Positions 1 through 8,475 of a stretch of DNA of 20,285 nucleotides are shown in pieces. Position 1 is the first letter of the stretch. Every line of letters starts with the position of its first letter. This DNA comes from Planctomycetota bacterium (GTDB lineage Bacteria; Planctomycetota; Phycisphaerae; WQYP01): NCBI GenBank assembly GCA_021852225.1, contig JAJZOA010000088.1:1-20285 (forward strand). The letters run 5' to 3'. The notes below the pieces were generated by a model. That model made no database searches, was not told where the DNA came from, and saw only the letters and a program-made list of their open reading frames with translations. Position numbers and translations under genes: made by a program.

Positions 1-1
1 T

Positions 2-3000
2 ACGCGGTCAATTATTTTCCTGATTCTGATGCTGGCAACCGGCGGCATTCTGGCGGGATTTTCCCTGCCGGTTTCACTCTTCCCGCGTGTCAGCTTTCCG
101 CGCATTGAAGTCAACGTGGATGCCGGCGACCGGCCCGCATCCCGCATGGCCGTCGCTGTGACATATCCGGTCGAAGAAGCACTGCGCAGTGTACCGGGGG
201 TGCGCGGCGTAAAATCCACTACCTCGCGCGGCAGCGCCGAAGTCGTGGTGAATTTTGCGTGGGGCACAAATATGGCACGCGCCCTGCTGCAAGTGCAATC
301 TCAGCTTGATGGCATATTAAACAAATTGCCCCCCGGCACCGATTTTCGTGCCAAACGGATGGATACCACTAATTTTCCGGTGCTTGGCTATAGCCTGACG
401 TCGCACCGGCTTTCGCCTGTGCAATTGCGCTATATCGCTGAATATAAACTCCGCACACTGCTGACCACCGTGCATGGTGTGGCCCGCGTGCAGGTGCAGG
501 GCGGCGCGGTGGAAGAATATCGCGTGATAGTTAATCCTGGTCGCCTGGAATCCTATGGGCTTACGCTTGGCGCGGTCTCCCGTGCGTTGTCCACATCCAA
601 CGTACTGACCTCCGTGGGCCGCATGGAAGACCACGACCGGCTTTATCTGATTATTGCCGATACGCGCTACAAAAGCCTCCACCAGATCAGTCAGACAATA
701 CTGCGCTCCGGTGCGAATGGAATTGTTCGCCTTGCGGATGTGGCGCGGGTCGAAAAATCCACCCGCCCGCAATGGGTTCGCGTCACTGCCGACGGCCAGA
801 ACGCTGTTCTGCTTCAGGTGTTTCAGCAGCCCGGCGGAAATACGGTGCGAATTGCCCGACACATCACACGAAAGCTCAACGCCTATCGGCGTCTTTTGCC
901 GACCGGTGTTCATATTTCCACATGGTATGACCAAAGCCAGCTTATCCTGGCTTCCGCGGTTTCCGTGCGCGATGCGGTCATCGTTGGGGTGCTGCTGGCC
1001 ATTGTGGTACTGCTGGTCTTTCTGCGAAACTGGAAAATTACTCTGATCGCCGCACTTTGCGTGCCGGCGGTGCTTGCCGCGACCATTTTGCTGCTTTACC
1101 TTCTGCACATGAGTTTCAACATTATGACCCTGGGCGGTATGGCCGCGGCGGTCGGTCTGATTATCGACGACGCGATTGTCATGGTGGAACACATTGTCCG
1201 CCGCATTCGTGGGGCCAGCGAAAGGGACCAGCGCCAACTCATTGTCCTGGCTACCCGTGAATTTACCCGCCCGCTGACAGGCTCGTCCGCCTCCACTATG
1301 ATTATTTTCGCGCCGCTTGCATTCCTTTCTGGCGTAACAGGGGCATTCTTCAAAGCGCTTTCCATTACCATGGCAGCGGGACTTTTTATTTCCTTCCTTG
1401 TCGCCTGGCTTGCCGTGCCTGTACTGACCGCCAGATTACTGACCGCCGGGGATGCCAACCAGAAGGAAGGGGGTCGATTTACCGAATGGTGCCACCGCAT
1501 TTACGAATGGACCATGGTGCGTATACTCCGACGCCCTTGGCTGCTGACAGCATTGATTATTCCGCTGCTAGTGGCCGGCTGGCTTGCGTGGAAAAACGTC
1601 GGTTCCGGATTCATGCCGCGCATGGATGAAGGCGGATTTATTCTGGATTACGTCGCCAAACCCGGCACTTCGCTGCATGAAACCAATCGCATGTTGCACC
1701 TGGTAGAAAGGATTTTGCTGGCCAATCCATGGGTGGATACGTTTTCCCGCCGGACTGGGTTGCAACTGGGTGGCGGCTTAACCGAGCCATATACGGGCGA
1801 CTTTTTTGTTCGCTTGAAAGGCATGCCCAGGCCCGGCATAAGCCAGATTATGAATTCCATCCGCCGGCAGGTGCATCGGCGGGTGCCCGGTCTGAATATT
1901 GAAACAGCGCAATTGATGCAGGATTTAATCGGCGATTTAACCGCGGTGCCGCAGCCCATCGAAATTAAAATATTTTCCAATTCCCGATCCGAGCTTGACC
2001 GCGAAGCCCGCCGCATCAAGGCCGCCATACAAAAAGTTCCCGGAGTAGTGGAAGCCCGCAGCGGTATCGTGCTATCCGGCGATGCACTGGACATTCGCAT
2101 CAATCGGGTGGAGGCCGCACTTCAGGGCATGACGGCGGACTCTATTACGCGGCGTCTGAAGGAATATCTTACCGGTACCCTGACCACACATGTTCAGCGC
2201 GGCCCCCAGATGATCGGCGTACGCGTCTGGATTCCCGCCGCCCGCCGCGCCACTATTCGAGACATCGGCAATCTGGCGCTGCGCGCCCCGGATGGTCATG
2301 TATTTCCCGTGAAAATGGTCGCGACGCTCAAAATTCTGCGCGGCCAGCAGGAAATCATGCGAGATAATCTTAAACGCATGGTCGCGGTGAAGGCCCGTAT
2401 TAGCGGACGGGATATGGGGTCCACCGTAGCGGCGGTTAAGCAGGTGCTGGCGCAACCCGGAATGTTTGATTCCGGTGTTTACTTCTCCCTTGGCGGGCTG
2501 TACAGGCAACAGCAGATCGCGTTCCACGGCCTGCTGATTGTGATGATTTCCGCGGTGCTTCTGGTGTTCATGGTGCTACTTTTTCTTTATGAGCATTTCC
2601 GCGTGGCGCTGGCGCTGTTGGCTATTCCGCTGCTGGCGCTGGCCACGGTATTTATCGGTTTATGGGCCACACATACGGAACTTAATGTCTCCTCCATGAT
2701 GGGCATGACCATGGTGGTCGGAATTGTTACTGAAGTCGCTATTTTCTATTATTCAGAAGTTCATGAAATGCGCTCTGAAAAATCAGTCATGCGGCGTCTT
2801 GTAACCGCCGGAAAAAACCGCATGAGACCCATTGCCATGACCACACTGGCCGCTATTCTGGCGCTTTTGCCCCTGGCGATGGGTATGGGACAGGGTGCCC
2901 AGATGCAGCAGCCGTTGGCAATTGCCATTATCACCGGCCTGCTGTTTCAGTTGCCGCTGACGCTGGTGGTGCTTCCCGCGCTTCTGGCTGTCGTGCACCG

Positions 3001-3028
3001 GGTTAAATCTGAAACGCAGGTCATATAG
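2..3028 (+). CDS. RND-family efflux transporter, inner-membrane subunit (5' end outside window)
   Basis: This is the proton-driven inner-membrane pump of an RND efflux complex, which normally works with a periplasmic adaptor and an outer-membrane channel. The frame is open from the first complete codon, and the visible sequence enters in the middle of TM1 (IIFLILMLATGGILAG), so only the first few residues and the start codon are missing. About 1008 codons are visible, near the usual 1020-1050. After TM1 come the first porter domain (VTYPVEEALRSVPGV), TM2-TM6 with the acidic pair D389/D390 (visible-codon numbering) in IIDDAIVMVEH, a second large periplasmic domain, and TM8-TM12. The TM10 segment reads GIVTEVAIFYYSE, with Glu911 where AcrB has Lys940, as in CusA-type pumps. 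Substrate (drug or metal) cannot be decided. No adaptor or channel gene lies downstream, so partners should be upstream, beyond the edge. Confidence 0.93.
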   Translation, partial: TRSIIFLILMLATGGILAGFSLPVSLFPRVSFPRIEVNVDAGDRPASRMAVAVTYPVEEALRSVPGVRGVKSTTSRGSAEVVVNFAWGTNMARALLQVQSQLDGILNKLPPGTDFRAKRMDTTNFPVLGYSLTSHRLSPVQLRYIAEYKLRTLLTTVHGVARVQVQGGAVEEYRVIVNPGRLESYGLTLGAVSRALSTSNVLTSVGRMEDHDRLYLIIADTRYKSLHQISQTILRSGANGIVRLADVARVEKSTRPQWVRVTADGQNAVLLQVFQQPGGNTVRIARHITRKLNAYRRLLPTGVHISTWYDQSQLILASAVSVRDAVIVGVLLAIVVLLVFLRNWKITLIAALCVPAVLAATILLLYLLHMSFNIMTLGGMAAAVGLIIDDAIVMVEHIVRRIRGASERDQRQLIVLATREFTRPLTGSSASTMIIFAPLAFLSGVTGAFFKALSITMAAGLFISFLVAWLAVPVLTARLLTAGDANQKEGGRFTEWCHRIYEWTMVRILRRPWLLTALIIPLLVAGWLAWKNVGSGFMPRMDEGGFILDYVAKPGTSLHETNRMLHLVERILLANPWVDTFSRRTGLQLGGGLTEPYTGDFFVRLKGMPRPGISQIMNSIRRQVHRRVPGLNIETAQLMQDLIGDLTAVPQPIEIKIFSNSRSELDREARRIKAAIQKVPGVVEARSGIVLSGDALDIRINRVEAALQGMTADSITRRLKEYLTGTLTTHVQRGPQMIGVRVWIPAARRATIRDIGNLALRAPDGHVFPVKMVATLKILRGQQEIMRDNLKRMVAVKARISGRDMGSTVAAVKQVLAQPGMFDSGVYFSLGGLYRQQQIAFHGLLIVMISAVLLVFMVLLFLYEHFRVALALLAIPLLALATVFIGLWATHTELNVSSMMGMTMVVGIVTEVAIFYYSEVHEMRSEKSVMRRLVTAGKNRMRPIAMTTLAAILALLPLAMGMGQGAQMQQPLAIAIITGLLFQLPLTLVVLPALLAVVHRVKSETQVI

Positions 3029-3336
3029 TGCGTGCCGGCTAATGACAACTGCTTGCCCAGGCCGACATGAGTTGACGATCTATCCACATTCGACCGGCTG
3101 GATGGTTGCCACGTCCCGCATTTGAAGCAGAGCAACGCACAGGGTTCATTGCTTGCGCAAGCCTGCGCTTTCTGGGCGATCCTTCCGCGGTGCAAGCTTG
3201 ACGGCTGCGGTTTTCACGTATAAAAAAAGTAGGCAGGTGGCATACGCCAGCCCGCCTACCGGAGGGGAGAGAAGGACAAAGTAATAGTCTGGTTGTGCAA
3301 AGGTTAATTTTGGTTCACAATCTCCCGTATAAGCTC
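3029..3336. other. Intergenic gap between the RND gene and the cmk promoter region
   Basis: About 310 bases hold no convincing gene. No hairpin with a U-tract follows the RND stop directly. I see a 12-bp perfect palindrome, GCTTGCGCAAGC (3151-3162), and a strong hairpin at 3229-3259 that is annotated separately. A purine-rich stretch (3261-3279) follows that hairpin on the + strand. A weak promoter-like pair, TTGTGC (3293-3298) and CACAAT (3316-3321) with 17 bp between them, also lies here. A minus-strand frame through 2947-3195 overlaps the RND 3' end and has no recognisable content. Confidence 0.6.
3222..3259 (-). terminator. Intrinsic terminator oriented for minus-strand transcription, parent transcript unknown
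   Basis: The arms 3229-3241 (GTAGGCAGGTGGC) and 3246-3259 (GCCAGCCCGCCTAC) pair around a 4-base loop, with one mismatch and one bulge. Seven A residues at 3222-3228 lie to the left, so on the minus strand the GC-rich hairpin is followed directly by TTTTTTT, the textbook Rho-independent arrangement. Both flanking genes are on the + strand, so it terminates nothing annotated. On the + strand the same hairpin lacks a U-tract and would be at most an mRNA 3'-end structure. Confidence 0.6.
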
Positions 3337-3367
3337 TTGATATGGACTATAGTCCACGAATTAGAGT
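3337..3367 (+). promoter_or_regulatory. Candidate cmk promoter with a 14-bp perfect palindrome in a long spacer
   Basis: TTGATA (3337-3342) resembles a -35 box (5 of 6). TAGAGT (3362-3367) is a 4-of-6 match to a -10 box, 19 bp away. The spacer starts with the perfect 14-bp palindrome TGGACTATAGTCCA (3343-3356). A dyad inside a 19-bp spacer is the layout of MerR-family-controlled promoters, but no MerR-type gene is in this window. The palindrome itself is certain; its promoter and operator role is inference. A transcript starting near 3374 would favour one of the inner cmk starts. Confidence 0.3.
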
Positions 3368-3452
3368 GATGCAAATTTTAGCCGAATTTTGCCTTTTTTG
3401 GGCTATGGATGCGGAACCAGATACGACCGGAAATGACACGGATTGGCAAATA

Positions 3453-4154
3453 ATGACACAACCTAACCCCCGAAAGCCGTTTGTCATCACCTTAGATGGC
3501 CCCGCCGGGTCCGGTAAGTCGGCTGTGGCCCATCGATTGGCGGAAGCCCTTGGTTTTCACCATCTGGATACCGGTGCCATGTACCGTGCCGTCGCCCTGG
3601 ATGCAATGGAGCAGGGGCTAACTGACGATCCACAAGCCATGGCTTTACGTGTCAATTCATTGAAACTGGATTTCGACTGGTCGCGACAACCGGCCCATAT
3701 CCTCCTTAATGGCCGCGATGTGGCGGAAGCTATTCGTGCCCCGGAGGTTACCCGTTTAACCTATACCGCCGCGGACAACCCCGCCGTTCGATCGGCACTT
3801 GTGCAATCGCAGCGGCTGATCGCTGAGAAAATCGGGGCGATCGTGACTGAAGGGCGCGACCAGGGAACGGTTGTATTTCCGCACGCTGCCTATAAATTTT
3901 ACCTTGATGCGAATATAGAGGAACGCGCCCGCCGTCGCGTTGCAGAATTAGCCCGCAAGGGCACACCAATTACGCTGCACGATATGGTTCAGCAGTTACA
4001 AACACGTGATTCCCAGGACCAAGCCCGCGCTACCGGCCCGCTGGCCATTCCCAAGGGCGCCTGTATTGTTGATACCACCCATTTGTCGCTCGAGCAGGTG
4101 GTGAATGAACTCGCCCGCCGCATCACTTTTTCCCCAAACCCGGTGGCACCATGA
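3453..4154 (+). CDS. cmk: Cytidylate kinase (CMP/dCMP kinase)
   Basis: This cytoplasmic enzyme phosphorylates CMP and dCMP to the diphosphates for nucleic-acid and CDP-lipid synthesis. The protein opens with the P-loop GPAGSGKS (about residues 14-21). It then has LDTGAMYRAVAL (CMP-site region), the NMP-binding region, EGRDQGTVVFP and EERARRR (lid), and RDSQDQARATGPL near the C terminus, the standard order for the family. From this start it is 233 aa, a normal length. The frame stays open upstream to 3342, with other starts at 3369 and 3405. I chose 3453 because family homology begins just after it and the 3342 start would fall inside the palindrome. None of the starts has a clear Shine-Dalgarno. 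The usual GRD(I/M)GT motif reads GRDQGT here, which is unusual. The stop overlaps the plsC start (ATGA), so the two are translationally coupled. Confidence 0.93.
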   Translation: MTQPNPRKPFVITLDGPAGSGKSAVAHRLAEALGFHHLDTGAMYRAVALDAMEQGLTDDPQAMALRVNSLKLDFDWSRQPAHILLNGRDVAEAIRAPEVTRLTYTAADNPAVRSALVQSQRLIAEKIGAIVTEGRDQGTVVFPHAAYKFYLDANIEERARRRVAELARKGTPITLHDMVQQLQTRDSQDQARATGPLAIPKGACIVDTTHLSLEQVVNELARRITFSPNPVAP

Positions 4155-4912
4155 CGACGCCAGAGGACTCGCACGCGCGGCCATACATCTTTCGGGGCGA
4201 GGGAACCGGAAAACTGCAGGCGTTTTTATGGGGCGTTGGCCGCGTATTTTTTCAGTTTATCGCCGTGCTGCTGTTCCACATTCGCATTTCCGCGAGCGAA
4301 AATGTGCCGGGCAAAGGCGCGGCTATTCTGGTAACCAACCATCAAAGCATGTTGGACCCATGGCTAATCGGGATTGCACTTAAACGCCAGATTCATTACA
4401 TGGCACGCGAATCACTTTTCCGCGGGGGCATTATTCAATATCTGTTTGAAGTCACCAACGCCTTCCCCATCCGCCGCGGACGGGCGGATTCCAGCGCCAT
4501 TCGCGAAGCTCTCGATCGGTTGGCCAAAGGGTATCTGGTTAACATTTTTCCGGAAGCCACTCGCACCGCAGATGGGTCTATCGGGGCGGTCGCCGCAGGC
4601 GTAGCCATTATTGTCCGCCGGGCCAAAGTTCCGCTCATTCCCGTGGTAGTTGAAGGTGCCTATGAAGCGTGGCCTCGTGGCCGTCGCCTGCCGCGGCCCA
4701 GCCCCATCCGAATCCGCTATGGCAAACCAATTCAATATTCCGAACTGGAAAATCTGTCCCCGGATGACATCGCCATTCGCATCCGCCGCGAACTTATCTC
4801 GCTTCAACATCAATTAAGGTCGCCCCATGCCAAACAATCCGATTCCCGTTTGCAGGCCGACCTGCAGGCTGGTCGTAAACGCCTTGTGGTGGCCCGCGAA
4901 TTATCTGAATAA
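4151..4912 (+). CDS. plsC: 1-acyl-sn-glycerol-3-phosphate acyltransferase family (PlsC)
   Basis: A membrane-associated acyltransferase expected to acylate lysophosphatidic acid to phosphatidic acid in phospholipid synthesis. A hydrophobic segment lies at about residues 27-45. The catalytic NHx4D motif is NHQSMLD (His64, Asp69). Motif III, normally FPEGTR, is FPEATR (133-138), with Ala replacing the Gly of the loop. The fourth motif is VPLIPVVVEG (160-169). The protein is 253 aa, typical for the family; the last 25 residues are polar and poorly conserved in type. Its ATG overlaps the cmk stop by four bases and has no strong ribosome-binding site of its own, consistent with coupling. Together cmk and plsC supply CMP phosphorylation and acylation steps used in making CDP-diacylglycerol. 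The exact acyl acceptor cannot be read from sequence. Confidence 0.88.
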   Translation: MTTPEDSHARPYIFRGEGTGKLQAFLWGVGRVFFQFIAVLLFHIRISASENVPGKGAAILVTNHQSMLDPWLIGIALKRQIHYMARESLFRGGIIQYLFEVTNAFPIRRGRADSSAIREALDRLAKGYLVNIFPEATRTADGSIGAVAAGVAIIVRRAKVPLIPVVVEGAYEAWPRGRRLPRPSPIRIRYGKPIQYSELENLSPDDIAIRIRRELISLQHQLRSPHAKQSDSRLQADLQAGRKRLVVARELSE

Positions 4913-5073
4913 GTCCGGCATTCTGTCCCCCATACTGTTCCAGGCCCCCACCGGCCCTAATCGCAATCTGCCGTGCAGAACTGCCAAAATTCCGCCCGTA
5001 TCACGCGTTCAAACCTCGGCAAAGAACGTCTATAAACCCCCATATTTTCCAGCACTTTTTACCCCCGGCCGCA

Positions 5074-5102
5074 TTGTGAAAAAGCCCACTTTCGTATATA
5101 CT
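5074..5102 (+). promoter_or_regulatory. Sigma70-type promoter of gyrB
   Basis: TTGTGA (5074-5079) and TATACT (5097-5102) are separated by exactly 17 bp. The -10 matches 5 of 6 consensus bases and the -35 matches 4 of 6. The predicted start near 5109 gives a leader of about 110 nt. This is the best promoter visible in the window, and it makes gyrB a separate unit from cmk-plsC. The rest of the 4913-5219 gap shows no gene and no clear terminator for plsC. Confidence 0.65.
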
Positions 5103-5111
5103 CTCTATTTC

Positions 5112-5192
5112 CCCGCTGCGTGTAGAAGCGGGCAGTAAAATCGGCGGAATTTGTGACGTCACGGATGGTTGTGAATCCCTAAAAAAATGTGA
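5112..5192 (+). promoter_or_regulatory. gyrB leader: small hairpin, GTGACGTCAC palindrome and three TGTGA repeats
   Basis: The leader begins with a short stem, CCCGCT (5112-5117) pairing with AGCGGG (5127-5132). Three TGTGA repeats follow at 5152, 5170 and 5188, exactly 18 bp apart; the first two extend to TTGTGA. The first is embedded in the 10-bp palindrome GTGACGTCAC (5153-5162). The repeats lie between the transcription start and the ribosome-binding site, so they could act as DNA operator sites or in the mRNA. No known binding site is recognised. Confidence 0.4.
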
Positions 5193-7769
<2,577 letters not shown>

Positions 7770-7817
7770 TCCGTTGCGGTGCAGAACCGCGAACAGGAAA
7801 GACGGAGTATTCACCCC

Positions 7818-8024
7818 ATGGTATTTTCCGGTGCACATCTTGTCATCGCGTTTTTCTACGGCATTCTATGCGTGATCGCCTTTTTATTCTGGCTCTGGAT
7901 GCTGGTGGATGTAGTGCTGAGCCGCAAGCCGTTCCTGCACACAATTCTCTGGGTTATTCTCATGTTTCTGCTACCTTTGGTCGGCTCCATCATCTACTTC
8001 CTTGTGGGCCGCTCCAACCGTTGA
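7818..8024 (+). CDS. Small PLDc_N-type two-helix membrane protein
   Basis: A 68-aa protein with two predicted transmembrane helices (about residues 5-29 and 37-60). They flank a short loop with DVVLSRK, and the second helix carries LLPLVGSIIYFLVGR. This pattern (helix, Asp-Val-hydrophilic turn, W, P, G, Y, G) is that of the phospholipase D/cardiolipin synthase N-terminal domain (PLDc_N, Pfam PF13396) standing alone, without the catalytic HKD domains. Its function in stand-alone form is unknown, so no enzymatic role is claimed. I chose the ATG at 7818 because GGAG (7804-7807) lies ten bases upstream. An in-frame GTG at 7779 would add 13 polar residues. It follows the gyrB stop by 48 bases and probably shares its transcript. 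Confidence 0.75.
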   Translation: MVFSGAHLVIAFFYGILCVIAFLFWLWMLVDVVLSRKPFLHTILWVILMFLLPLVGSIIYFLVGRSNR

Positions 8025-8059
8025 CACGCGTCTGAACTCACGTGGAGTCCACAGGCGTG
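8025..8059 (+). terminator. Possible 3'-end hairpin after gyrB and the PLDc_N gene
   Basis: Immediately after the stop, CACGC..CTG (8025-8034) pairs with CAGGCGTG (8052-8059), and an inner ACTC/GAGT pairing extends the stem. The downstream sequence is AATAATATTAC rather than a U-tract, so intrinsic termination would be weak. The core GTGGAGTCCAC (8042-8052) is itself an odd-centred palindrome. Confidence 0.3.
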
Positions 8060-8475
8060 AATAATATTACACTGCAGCTTTCAGGCGGTCGGGAATTTAA
8101 ATTCTCCGGGCATTTTAAAACAACTTGACGTCGGTTCTATGAACATGTTCCTTGCCCACCGATCTATGGAACCAGCCTGACAGACCACAACGTAGGTTTT
8201 GCCATGCTGTTTAACATTGTGCGCATCTGCACTTGGGGCATCTGATGCCCAGTACGTTTACCGTGCGTGGCACGGGGACGACTTTTGCCAACCGCACCCC
8301 CACCCGGCCCGGCAATTCTCAAACTTTGATTCACTGAGAATTCTGTGTCAGACACAACCGTTGGTTAAAAAGAGACATCCATCGTCAAGCACACGGATCC
8401 ATCGGATGAATAAATTTCGACAGAAATGAACCACTAATGTAAAGATCCCTATGTATTTGATATCCCGTTGTTCAA
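8060..8475. other. Gap of about 415 bases rich in short palindromes, no convincing gene
   Basis: No gene is supported on either strand. Frames of 60-76 codons here have odd composition and no start signal. Visible structures are GAATTTAAATTC (8093-8104), GAACATGTTC (8141-8150) preceded by GGTTC (8133-8137), GGGCATC-T-GATGCCC (8236-8250), and AATTCTCA/TGAGAATT arms (8314-8321 and 8335-8342). Any of these could be operators or RNA stems. I found no clear sigma70 promoter for the antiporter. Confidence 0.55.

Noticed and set aside
317..1237. 306-codon minus-strand frame inside the RND gene
   Set aside because: Full overlap with clear RND coding sequence and a His/Gln/Asn-rich product typical of antisense frames.
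3310..3333. TTGGTT and TATAAG as a cmk promoter
   Set aside because: The spacing is only 12 bp, too short for sigma70.
4827..5138. 103-codon plus-strand frame across the plsC end and the gyrB promoter
   Set aside because: It overlaps the plsC 3' end and the best promoter in the window, and its product is Pro-rich without any motif.
8133..8151. LexA-type SOS box (GGTTC...GAACATGTTC)
   Set aside because: The GAAC/GTTC half-sites are separated by 2 or 9 bases, matching neither the GAAC-N4-GTTC nor the GTTC-N7-GTTC spacing.
8199..8429. 76-codon plus-strand frame in the gap before the antiporter
   Set aside because: Cys/His/Pro/Ser-rich composition unlike the neighbours, and no ribosome-binding site.
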